Source of the DNA: Acidimicrobiia bacterium
GTDB lineage: Bacteria > Actinomycetota > Acidimicrobiia > Acidimicrobiales > CATQHL01
Direction of reading: 5' to 3'
Assembly: GCA_021296435.1 (NCBI GenBank)
Contig: JAGWAK010000072.1
Coordinates: 5,000-12,514 of the forward strand
DNA length: 7,515 nt
Shown here in pieces: positions 1 through 5,442 of this stretch (within the stretch, counting starts at the first letter, position 1; every line of letters starts with the position of its first letter). Below the pieces are notes generated by a model, which was not told the origin of the DNA, made no database searches, and worked only from the letters and a program-made list of their open reading frames with translations. Position numbers and translations under genes: made by a program.

Positions 1-654
1 CGCCACGAGTTGCCGCTTGTGGGCACTGCCGGCGGCGGGGATGCCGGCGCCAGGACCGGTCACGTCCTCCGCCGGCCGAGTGCACGTGGCGCCGATCAGC
101 GCCGCCGCAGCCGTGGTGTTGCCGATGCCCATGTCGCCCCCTATGAGGCAGTCGGCGCCGCCGTCGACGAGCTCACCGGCGGTGCGAGCACCCACCTCGA
201 CCGCGGCGGCGGCCTCCTCCACGGTCATGGCCGGGCCCCGGGCGATGTTGGCGGTCCCGGGCCGCACCCGCTCGTGGCGCACGTTCGCCAGATGCTCCAG
301 GGGCGATGCCACGCCCACGTCCACGACGGTGAGCGATGCCCCGACGGTGGCGGCCAGCACGCAGATGGCGGCGCCGCCTGCGCTCATGGTCTCGACCATC
401 GCCGCGGTCACCGTCGGCGGCCAGGCGCTGGCGCCGTCGGTGACCACGCCGTGGTCGCCGGCGAAGACCGCCACGGCGGGGGAGGCCGCCACCGGCGGCG
501 GGCAGCGCCCCGTCACCCCGGCCAGGTGCACCGCCAACTCCTCCAGGCGTCCCAGCGCGCCCGGCGGCTCGGCACGGGTCGCCCAGCGCCGCCGTGCCGC
601 TTCCATGGCGGCGCTGTCGAGTGGCGGAGCCTCGGTAAAGCGGTTAGCGGTCAT
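1..654 (-). CDS. cobT: CobT, nicotinate-nucleotide--dimethylbenzimidazole phosphoribosyltransferase (N-terminal part, cut by window edge)
   Basis: CobT transfers phosphoribose from nicotinate mononucleotide to the lower-ligand base (typically 5,6-dimethylbenzimidazole), giving the alpha-ribazole phosphate that CobS joins to AdoCbi-GDP. I translated the minus strand from the ATG at 652-654; the frame stays open for 218 codons to base 1. The family is usually about 350 residues, so roughly the last third is outside, including the region of the catalytic Glu. Visible family motifs are PPGALG (30-35), FAGDHGV (64-70), GGDMGIGNTT (172-181) and GPGAGI (200-205), followed by HK at 212-213. The start is supported by GGAG nine bases upstream. 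The gene follows cobD after a 166-bp spacer, the longest but one in the operon. Two motif positions differ from the forms I know best: Asp where Glu is common in GEMGIGNT, and GPGAG for GRGTG. Family assignment is secure; the base used cannot be read from this fragment. Confidence 0.93.
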   Translation of the reverse strand, partial: MTANRFTEAPPLDSAAMEAARRRWATRAEPPGALGRLEELAVHLAGVTGRCPPPVAASPAVAVFAGDHGVVTDGASAWPPTVTAAMVETMSAGGAAICVLAATVGASLTVVDVGVASPLEHLANVRHERVRPGTANIARGPAMTVEEAAAAVEVGARTAGELVDGGADCLIGGDMGIGNTTAAAALIGATCTRPAEDVTGPGAGIPAAGSAHKRQLVA

Positions 655-690
655 GAGGTGAGTCTCCTCGGATTCTCCGGCGCCCAGTTG

Positions 691-707
691 GCGTGGCGGA
701 TCCACGC
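691..707 (-). other. Small hairpin in the cobD-cobT spacer
   Basis: A perfect 6-bp inverted repeat, GCGTGG and CCACGC separated by five bases, lies in the 166-bp spacer (655-820) about 37 nt before the cobT start. It would fold in the operon mRNA. It is not followed by a T-run on the minus strand, so it is not an intrinsic terminator. The same spacer also has CGGCC/GGCCG (799-812) just after the cobD stop and GAGG/CCTC (655-658 and 666-669), which would pair part of the cobT Shine-Dalgarno with bases next to the ATG. I see no gene in this spacer. Function is unknown; it might tune cobT translation or be chance in GC-rich DNA. Confidence 0.35.
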
Positions 708-820
708 AGTCCTGACCGAGGTCCGGGTCCGGGGCAGACTCCCGGGCGGAGCGGCCGGTCCCGGATCGGCCGTTGGCTCGCTCGAGTGGCTGGATTGACG
801 GCCACGCGGCCGGCCGGCGG

Positions 821-1732
821 TCAACGCGACCCCCGGCGGGCACCCAGCAGCCAGGCGAGACCCAGCACGGCGAGAAGGATTCGCTCGACCCGGTCGGCGA
901 GCTCGACGGCACGGGCCACGTCGACCGGCGTGGGGCGTGGACCGATCCCCAGCAGGGGCCGGTTCTCGGGGCGCGGGCCGTAGCGGAGCGGGCCCCCGAG
1001 CTGCCGGCCCAATGCACCTGCCATTGCCGACTCGGCCACCCCGGCGTTCGGCGACGGGTGGGCCGATGCGTCGCGCCGTACCGTCTCCAGGACCGTTCCG
1101 GCCCGCTTGGGAGCGACGGCAGCCACTAGGGCGGCGAAGATCCTGGCGGGCAGGTAGTTGACCACATCGTCGAGGCGGGCGGCGGCCCAGCCGAACCGGC
1201 CGTAGCGCTCGTTGCGGTGGCCGACCATTGCGTCCATCGTGTTGATCGCCCGGTACGCGAGGGCACCCGGCGCGCCGGCCACTACCGCCCAGAAGGCGGG
1301 GGCCACCACCGCGTCGACGCTGTTCTCGGCCACCGACTCGATGACGGCGGCCGCCACCCCGGAGGCATCGAGGCCGCTCGGATCCCGTCCCACGAGTGCC
1401 GGAAGTTCCTCCCTGGCCCTCGGTAGGTCGCCGGCCGCAGCAGCCTCGCCCGCGCGGCGAGCCACGCGACGGAGCTCCCGCCCGGCCACGGTGACAGCGG
1501 TGGCTGTCGTTACCGACCGCATCAGCCGCCCCGCCAGCAGACCCAGCACCAGCCCGCAGGCGGCGTAGACGATCCCCTGTCCCTTGCGGTCGGCCCAGAG
1601 TCTCTCCTCGAGACGTTCCATGATCCGCCCGAACCACGCAACAGGGTGGGCGTCCGCGGGCGGCTCACCCGCCAGCCGGTCCAGCAGCAGACCGCAGGCG
1701 GCCGCTCCGCAGCGCCCGGCGAGTGTCGTCAT
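821..1732 (-). CDS. cobD: CobD/CbiB, adenosylcobinamide-phosphate synthase
   Basis: This inner-membrane protein of the CobD/CbiB family attaches (R)-1-amino-2-propanol or its phosphate to the f-carboxyl of adenosylcobyric acid, making adenosylcobinamide (phosphate). The product is 303 residues, a normal length. Family signatures are DRLAGEPP...HPVAWFGR near the N terminus (18-36), ESVAENSVDAVVAPAFW (132-148), YRAINTMDAMVGHRNERYG (160-178), a LDDVVNYLPAR stretch (187-197) and HPSPNAGVAESAMAGALG (225-242). Hydrophobic segments lie around 55-72, 140-160, 195-207 and 285-298. I chose the ATG at 1730-1732 because the family starts just before a LLLD..GEPP motif. An ATG at 1810 would add 26 Arg-rich residues unlike the family. 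The chosen ATG has no clear Shine-Dalgarno and is preceded at one base by a 14-bp palindrome. In this operon it can rebuild cobinamide after CbiZ has removed the side chain. Family identity is very secure; the exact start is less so. Confidence 0.95.
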   Translation of the reverse strand: MTTLAGRCGAAACGLLLDRLAGEPPADAHPVAWFGRIMERLEERLWADRKGQGIVYAACGLVLGLLAGRLMRSVTTATAVTVAGRELRRVARRAGEAAAAGDLPRAREELPALVGRDPSGLDASGVAAAVIESVAENSVDAVVAPAFWAVVAGAPGALAYRAINTMDAMVGHRNERYGRFGWAAARLDDVVNYLPARIFAALVAAVAPKRAGTVLETVRRDASAHPSPNAGVAESAMAGALGRQLGGPLRYGPRPENRPLLGIGPRPTPVDVARAVELADRVERILLAVLGLAWLLGARRGSR

Positions 1733-1733
1733 T

Positions 1734-1747
1734 CTCGGGTACCCGAG
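1734..1747. repeat. 14-bp perfect palindrome abutting the cobD start codon
   Basis: CTCGGGTACCCGAG is its own reverse complement and ends one base before the cobD/cbiB ATG, in the place where a Shine-Dalgarno would normally sit. It could be a dimeric repressor site or a weak hairpin hiding the start. It may also be chance, or coding if the true start lies upstream. No regulator family is recognised. Confidence 0.4.
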
Positions 1748-1828
1748 CCGCACCGGCTGCCGCGTGCCCGGCGCCAGTCGCGCCCGGGCACGGTGGGCGC
1801 GGGGTGACATGGCTGGCGAGCCGGGCGA

Positions 1829-1849
1829 CGGTCCCGGGACCGGCCGGTC
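1829..1849. repeat. Two overlapping palindromes in the cobS-cobD spacer
   Basis: CGGTCCCGGGACCG (1829-1842) and GACCGGCCGGTC (1838-1849) are both perfect palindromes and share bases 1838-1842. They lie in the 169-bp spacer 1733-1901 between the cobS stop and the cobD start, which otherwise holds no convincing gene. Such compact dyads can be operators or mRNA hairpins. The core is all G/C, so chance is not excluded. Confidence 0.35.
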
Positions 1850-1901
1850 ATGGTTCTTATGTCGCGTGGGTCCGCGGGGCGGCGGTCTCCCGGGTGCCCG
1901 T

Positions 1902-2600
1902 TCACGGTGCGGCTGCGAGCGTCAGCAGGGCGGCGGTCTCGCTCAGCATGATCACCGCTCCGAGGGTGTCGCCGGTGAACCCGCCGAGCCGGCGGCGGGC
2001 GAGGGCGGTGACCCCGGCGCAGGTCACAACGGCTGCGCCGACGGCGATCGGGCCTGCCGGCCCCGTGACGAAAAAGAGCCCGGCCGCGACGGGTGCCAGC
2101 CAGGCCAGCAGCCAGCGGTAGGACCCGGCGCGAAACGCGTCGGCCAAGCCACCGGGCCGGGCGTAGCCGACGCAGGCGGGCACTGTCGCGGCCAGAACCC
2201 GGCTGGCCGCCCAGATGCATACGAATGCCAGGAACTCGATGTCACCGTCGGCGAACAGCGCCCAGCGGGCCACGAGCACCGCTCCACCCGCCGCAAGGGC
2301 GAAGGCCCCGATGCCGGGCTCGGCCATCAATTCCAGGCGCCGCGCCCGGTCCACCTGTGCCCCGAGCCCGTCGGCGGTGTCCGCCAGCCCGTCGAGGTGC
2401 AGCGAACCGGTCAGCAGCAGGTCGGTCGCCAGGACAACGGCTGCGGCGACCAGCGGCGGCCACAGCTGGTGGGCACCCAGGTGGACGCCACCCACGGCCG
2501 CCCCGATCCCGGCGCCCACGACGGCGAACCAACCGAATGTGCGCCGGCCCGGGGCCCTCGCCCGTCCAAGGATGGTCAGGAACGACAGCGCGCTCAGCAC
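1902..2600 (-). CDS. cobS: CobS, adenosylcobinamide-GDP ribazoletransferase (cobalamin synthase)
   Basis: CobS is the integral-membrane enzyme that joins AdoCbi-GDP, made by CobU, to alpha-ribazole (phosphate), made through CobT, completing the nucleotide loop. With the start chosen here the product is 232 residues, slightly short of the usual 240-260. It opens MLSALSFLTILGR, matching the family's start before the first hydrophobic segment. The hallmark HLDGLADTADGLG (68-80) is present and carries the Asp residues thought to bind the metal. The family's ELMAEPGIGAFAL equivalent is at 90-102 and RRLGGFTGDTLGA at 203-215. Several hydrophobic helices span 24-42, 47-67, 98-115, 122-140, 163-178 and 182-200. 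I chose the GTG at 2598-2600, with GGAG at 2611-2614 ten bases upstream. A GTG at 2625-2627 has no Shine-Dalgarno, and longer forms overlap cobU with Pro/Arg-rich sequence unlike the family. It lies 67 bp after cobU. The function call is firm; the start is moderately sure. Confidence 0.93.
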   Translation of the reverse strand: MLSALSFLTILGRARAPGRRTFGWFAVVGAGIGAAVGGVHLGAHQLWPPLVAAAVVLATDLLLTGSLHLDGLADTADGLGAQVDRARRLELMAEPGIGAFALAAGGAVLVARWALFADGDIEFLAFVCIWAASRVLAATVPACVGYARPGGLADAFRAGSYRWLLAWLAPVAAGLFFVTGPAGPIAVGAAVVTCAGVTALARRRLGGFTGDTLGAVIMLSETAALLTLAAAP

Positions 2601-2610
2601 CGTCGATGAT

Positions 2611-2614
2611 CTCC
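2611..2614 (-). promoter_or_regulatory. Ribosome binding site that decides the cobS GTG start
   Basis: GGAG on the minus strand lies ten bases before the GTG at 2598-2600. No other in-frame candidate near the expected cobS N terminus has a comparable site, which is why the GTG start was chosen. Spacing is slightly long. Confidence 0.5.
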
Positions 2615-2667
2615 GCGTGGTGCCCACCCGGGTCGCTCGGGCGCCGGGACGTCGCCGGAGGGGGCGG

Positions 2668-3243
2668 TCACGTGGCTCCTGATGGGCACGGCAACTCGAG
2701 GGCGCGGCCGGCCACGACCAGCAGTACCCGGTCGGCCGCTGCGGCAACCCGCTGGTTGAGCTCGCCGAGCGCCTCGGTGTAGCGGCGTCCGGCCTCGCTC
2801 GGCGGGTGCACGGCCAGGCCTACCTCCTCGGAGACCAGCACAGTCGGCGCGTCCCGCTCGGCGAGGGCCGCCAGCAGATCGGCCGTCTCGCTGGATACGT
2901 CGAAGCCCGGTGCCAGGGCCAGCCAGCTTCCCAGCGAGTCCACCAGCGCCACCCCGGCGATCCGCCGCAGGTGGCCGGGAAGGTCGGCGAGGGCGGAGCA
3001 CTCCAGCGTCGACCAGCTCGCCGGGCGGCGTGCCCGGTGGGCGTCGATGCGGGCGGCATGGTCGGCGTCGCCGGGCGTCGCCACGGCGGTGGCCACGAAT
3101 GTCACGTCGTTGCCGAGCTCCCCGGCGAGCTCCTCGGCGATGAGCGACTTTCCCGAAGCGGTTCCCCCGAGTACGAGCGTGATCATGTCAGGAGCCTCGT
3201 CCGTGCTGCTGGTGGCTCCGCCCGGCGTCGCCGCGGCCATCAT
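2668..3243 (-). CDS. cobU: CobU, bifunctional adenosylcobinamide kinase / adenosylcobinamide-phosphate guanylyltransferase
   Basis: CobU (CobP) phosphorylates adenosylcobinamide and then transfers GMP from GTP to give AdoCbi-GDP. The product is 191 residues; the family is near 180. Domain markers in order are the P-loop GGTASGKS (26-33), the RIDAHRARRPASW stretch (65-77) and SEEVGLAVHPPSEAGRRY (138-155), ending in the family's AAAADRVLLVVAGRALEL region (167-184). The histidine at 69 aligns with the guanylated His of Salmonella CobU. The ATG at 3241-3243 overlaps the cbiZ stop as ATGA and gives a 19-residue leader. An internal ATG at 3184-3186 (residue 20, MITLVLGG) matches the family N terminus better and has GAGG eight bases upstream, so the true start could be either. 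Overlap with cbiZ implies coupled translation. CobU can act on product made by CobD or directly on salvaged cobinamide. Confidence 0.94.
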   Translation of the reverse strand: MMAAATPGGATSSTDEAPDMITLVLGGTASGKSLIAEELAGELGNDVTFVATAVATPGDADHAARIDAHRARRPASWSTLECSALADLPGHLRRIAGVALVDSLGSWLALAPGFDVSSETADLLAALAERDAPTVLVSEEVGLAVHPPSEAGRRYTEALGELNQRVAAAADRVLLVVAGRALELPCPSGAT

Positions 3244-3935
3244 TCCTCGAGCCCCGCTCGCACCGCCGCGTGCACGCTGCGGGCGATGCGCTCCCCCCAC
3301 GGCGAGCGCGGCCCGGCGAACCGTTCGGGAGCGGCGGCCGAGGGCCACACCACCACGACCGCGTCGGTGGCGGTGCCGGTGCCGTCGACGCCCGCCTCCA
3401 CGAGCGCCTGTGTCTTGGCCTCCGTGGCGGTGATCACGGCGTTGACACCGCCGCCGCCGGCGAGCGCCACCGGAAGCTGGACCACCAGGTTGATCGTCCC
3501 CGGCCGCGCGGTGCCGCCGATGAGGGGCAGCGGCGCGTCGGTGCCGGGTTGCGCCGGGTCGCCGGTCTTCGCCCCCGCGTCGCTCGGTACCGGCGCTCCT
3601 GCCGCGGCCCACGTCGGGTGGCTGACGCCGACGGTTGCGTGGACGGTGACGCCGTCCTCGGCGCGGCGGCTGGGTCGATCCACGTTGGCGGCGGTGAACA
3701 GCGCCACTCCCTGGCCCTCGAGGCCGAGTCCCGTCGCCACCTCGCGCGCGTGCTCAGCGAGGTCGGTTCGCCCGTACCCGGAGTCCACGCCGATGTTGAA
3801 CACCCAGTCCGGCTCGCTCACCCCGCCGCCGACCGCGGCCGACGACAGCGCGGTGACCGGTGCCTGCCAGTACCACACCAGCACGCCACGGGGCGCCGCG
3901 TCCGTCATCGCGAGTACCGGCTCGACCGCGACCAC
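3240..3935 (-). CDS. cbiZ: CbiZ, adenosylcobinamide amidohydrolase
   Basis: CbiZ hydrolyses the amide bond between the corrin ring's f side chain and aminopropanol in adenosylcobinamide, returning adenosylcobyric acid. In some bacteria it also acts on intact pseudocobalamin to allow lower-ligand remodelling. The 231-residue product is typical for the single-domain family. Recognisable features are LSSAAVGGG (30-38) followed by a W-V-F-N block, an ALFTAANV segment (78-85), VHATVGVSHPTW (97-108), PGTINLVVQLPVAL (144-157), the strongly conserved NAVITATEAKTQAL (164-177), TGTATDAVVVVWPS (186-199) and a C-terminal ERFAGPRSPWGERIARSVH (204-222). The start is GTG at 3933-3935, with GGAG seven bases upstream. 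An internal ATG at 3906-3908 is an alternative but lacks this spacing. The stop overlaps the cobU ATG as ATGA. A 113-bp spacer with a structured, B12-box-like element separates it from cobO. Assignment rests on motif recall; no alignment was run. Confidence 0.9.
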   Translation of the reverse strand: MVAVEPVLAMTDAAPRGVLVWYWQAPVTALSSAAVGGGVSEPDWVFNIGVDSGYGRTDLAEHAREVATGLGLEGQGVALFTAANVDRPSRRAEDGVTVHATVGVSHPTWAAAGAPVPSDAGAKTGDPAQPGTDAPLPLIGGTARPGTINLVVQLPVALAGGGGVNAVITATEAKTQALVEAGVDGTGTATDAVVVVWPSAAAPERFAGPRSPWGERIARSVHAAVRAGLEE

Positions 3936-3942
3936 TTCAACT

Positions 3943-3946
3943 CTCC
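3943..3946 (-). promoter_or_regulatory. Ribosome binding site for the cbiZ GTG start
   Basis: GGAG on the minus strand, seven bases before GTG 3933-3935. Its good spacing favours this GTG over the in-frame ATG nine codons downstream. Confidence 0.65.
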
Positions 3947-3990
3947 GCGATCACGCCTGCTGCCGGAGCGGGGCGCGAACGTCGCCGATA

Positions 3991-4048
3991 GGTCCGGCAA
4001 CCACAACGGGGTGGTCTCCTGCTTCCCGACTCAGGACTGCCTCGGACC
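3991..4048 (-). promoter_or_regulatory. Structured RNA element with B12-box-like string upstream of cbiZ (possible partial or variant cobalamin riboswitch)
   Basis: Read on the minus strand, the element begins on the base after the cobO stop. GGTCCG (4048-4043) and CGGACC (3996-3991) can close a helix around two small hairpins, TCCTG/CAGGA with a ten-base loop and ACCAC/GTGGT with a six-base loop. The inner part reads GTCGGGAAGCAGGAGACC, close to the conserved 3' B12 box of cobalamin riboswitches (AGYCAGGAGACCTGCC type). The usual 5' core (a GGTG..AATCC segment and a CCCGCCACTGT-like segment) is not recognisable, and the 113-bp spacer is too short for a full aptamer of about 200 nt unless it overlaps the end of cobO. 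It could be a degenerate relic, a compact variant, or an unrelated attenuator. Regulation of cbiZ in response to cobalamin is inference. Confidence 0.4.
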
Positions 4049-4624
4049 TCAGTAGTCGATCCCCTTCTTGGCCCGGATGCCGCCGTCGAAGGCGTGCTTC
4101 ACGCTCACCATCTCGGTGACGGTGTCGGCCACGTCGATCACCTCGGCGGCCATGTCGCGTCCGGTCAGGACCACGTTGACCCGCTCTGGGCGGCCGGCCA
4201 GAGCCGCGGCAACCTCGGCGGCGTCGATCCAACCCCAGGTCATGGCGTAGCTGATCTCGTCCAGCACGACCAGGCGGTGATCGCCCGCCGCCACCAGCCC
4301 CGCCGAGAACTCCCAGGCCGCCACCGCCTTGGCCTTCGTCTCGTCGATGTCGGTGGAGTCCCAGGTGAAGCCGTCGCCGGCCGAGTACCACTCCACGCCC
4401 AGGCCGCGACAGGTCTTCTCTTCCCCGGTGTGCCAGTCGCCACTCTTGAGGAACTGCACCACGGCCACCGCCCAGTCCTGGGCGGTGGCTCGCAGGATCG
4501 TGCCGAACGCGGCGGTGGACTTGCCCTTGCCGTCGCCGGTGTTCACCAGCACCAGCGAGGGCGCCGAGCGGAGTTCACGCTGCTCGTAGGGACGGTCGGT
4601 GAGGGGGGCTTCCTCGCTGGTCAT
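4049..4624 (-). CDS. cobO: CobO/CobA/BtuR-family cob(I)yrinic acid a,c-diamide adenosyltransferase
   Basis: This cytoplasmic enzyme transfers the adenosyl group of ATP to the Co(I) of corrinoids, giving the adenosylated forms that CbiZ, CobU and CobS use. The 191-residue product is normal for the CobA/CobO/BtuR family, which is unrelated in fold to PduO-type enzymes. Motifs are the inverted P-loop-like GDGKGKST (30-37), VAVVQFLK (53-60), the EVATPASE-like W...D block near 79-92, VVLDEI (119-124), VVLTGRD (151-157) and the conserved C-terminal ADTVTEMVSVKHAFDGG (166-182) followed by IRAKKGID (183-190). The ATG at 4622-4624 overlaps the btuD stop as ATGA. The frame is open further upstream through btuD, but that is shadow sequence. 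Coupling to the transporter suggests incoming corrinoids are adenosylated on entry. No Shine-Dalgarno is needed if translation is coupled. Confidence 0.95.
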   Translation of the reverse strand: MTSEEAPLTDRPYEQRELRSAPSLVLVNTGDGKGKSTAAFGTILRATAQDWAVAVVQFLKSGDWHTGEEKTCRGLGVEWYSAGDGFTWDSTDIDETKAKAVAAWEFSAGLVAAGDHRLVVLDEISYAMTWGWIDAAEVAAALAGRPERVNVVLTGRDMAAEVIDVADTVTEMVSVKHAFDGGIRAKKGIDY

Positions 4625-5442
4625 GGGCCGTTCTCCTGTCGGGATCGGGGGGCGGGCAGGACGACGATCTCGCCGTCGACGGTGTGAACGTTGAGCGGGG
4701 TGGCGTAGACGGTGGAGAGTCTGCCCGCTGCCAGCACACGGCGGGGCGGGCCGTCGGCCACGATGCGGCCCTGGTCGATCAGTGCCAGGCGGTCGGCGAA
4801 GCGGGCGGCGGTGCCGAGGTCGTGCATGGCGGCGATGATCGAGATCCCGTCGTCGCGCCGCAGCGTGTCGATCAGGTCCAGCACGGCGTCGCGGTGGCCC
4901 AGGTCCAGAGCGCTGGTGGGTTCGTCCAGCAGCAGGATCGGGGCCTGCTGGGCGAGCGCCCGGGCGAGGGTGACCCGCTGGGTCTCCCCGCCGGAGAGGT
5001 GCGTCACCGGGCGGTCGGCGAAACGCTGCAGGTCCAGCCGCTCGAGTACCGAGGCCACGATGCGGCGGTCCCGGCGCGACTCGACCGCCAGCCAGCCCAG
5101 GTGGGGGCTGCGTCCCAGCAGGGCGTACTCGGCCACCGTCATGCCCTCGGGCAGGATCGGGATCTGCGGCACCAGGGCAACGTCGGTCCCTGCGGGCCGC
5201 CGGTCTCTGTTGAGCGTCACGCTGCCGTCGTGGGGCACCAGGCCGGCGATGGCCCGCAGCAGCGTGGACTTGCCGGCACCGTTGGGCCCGATCAGGCCGA
5301 GCCACTCCCCGGGAGCAACGTGCAGGTCCACGCCTCGCAGAGCCTCGGTCTCGCCGAACGTCACGTGCACGGCGCGGCAGGTGAGGGCCTCGGTCAGGAC
5401 CGTCGCCGGGGCGCCGGACCGTGGCGCCGCCGCGGTTGTCAT
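4621..5442 (-). CDS. btuD: Corrinoid (B12) ABC transporter ATP-binding protein, BtuD-like
   Basis: This is the nucleotide-binding subunit that drives import through BtuC. The 273-residue product has every canonical ABC motif in order: Walker A GPNGAGKST (52-60), Q-loop Gln93 in VPQ, signature LSGGETQR (149-156), Walker B ILLLDE (169-174) with D-loop SALD (177-180), and H-loop His207. The family is that of FecE/BtuD/HmuV importers for iron-siderophores, heme and B12; sequence alone cannot fix the substrate. Its place directly before cobO and the other cobalamin genes supports corrinoids. The ATG at 5440-5442 overlaps the btuC stop, and its own stop overlaps the cobO start, both as ATGA. The longer open frame upstream runs antisense-free through btuC but carries no ABC sequence, so it was excluded. 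The first 22 residues before the domain are Ala-rich and may be linker. Confidence 0.93.
   Translation of the reverse strand: MTTAAAPRSGAPATVLTEALTCRAVHVTFGETEALRGVDLHVAPGEWLGLIGPNGAGKSTLLRAIAGLVPHDGSVTLNRDRRPAGTDVALVPQIPILPEGMTVAEYALLGRSPHLGWLAVESRRDRRIVASVLERLDLQRFADRPVTHLSGGETQRVTLARALAQQAPILLLDEPTSALDLGHRDAVLDLIDTLRRDDGISIIAAMHDLGTAARFADRLALIDQGRIVADGPPRRVLAAGRLSTVYATPLNVHTVDGEIVVLPAPRSRQENGP

Noticed and set aside
690..780. Cobalamin-riboswitch-like bits ahead of cobT (TCAGGACTGCG and GATCCGGGACCGG on the minus strand)
   Set aside because: Matches are short and gapped, the CCCGCCACTGT core is absent, and GC-rich sequence gives such fragments easily.
10..798. Long plus-strand open frame opposite cobT, and similar ones at 1584-2609, 2806-4119, 3270-4055 and 4684-5619
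   Set aside because: All are antisense to recognisable minus-strand enzymes, are Arg/Gly/Pro-rich and show no family motif. In GC-rich DNA such frames stay open by chance.
651..1637. Long minus-strand open frame of 328 codons overlapping cobD and its downstream spacer
   Set aside because: It is another reading frame of cobD with highly repetitive Arg/Gly composition. cobD itself carries full family motifs.
1877..1901. GGGAGACCGCC after the cobS stop as a second B12 box, and a 13-bp direct repeat GGGCGGCGGTCTC (1877-1889, 1928-1940)
   Set aside because: The B12-like part is only about nine bases without the flanking AAGC context, and GGAGACC also occurs inside btuD coding sequence. The repeat is low-complexity and its second copy encodes conserved cobS residues.
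4049..4085. 5' riboswitch core hidden in the last codons of cobO (ATCCGGGCC...CTACTGA on the minus strand)
   Set aside because: The distance between the ATCC and ACTG parts is about 21 bases rather than about 14, and the bases are explained by the conserved CobO C terminus KKGIDY.
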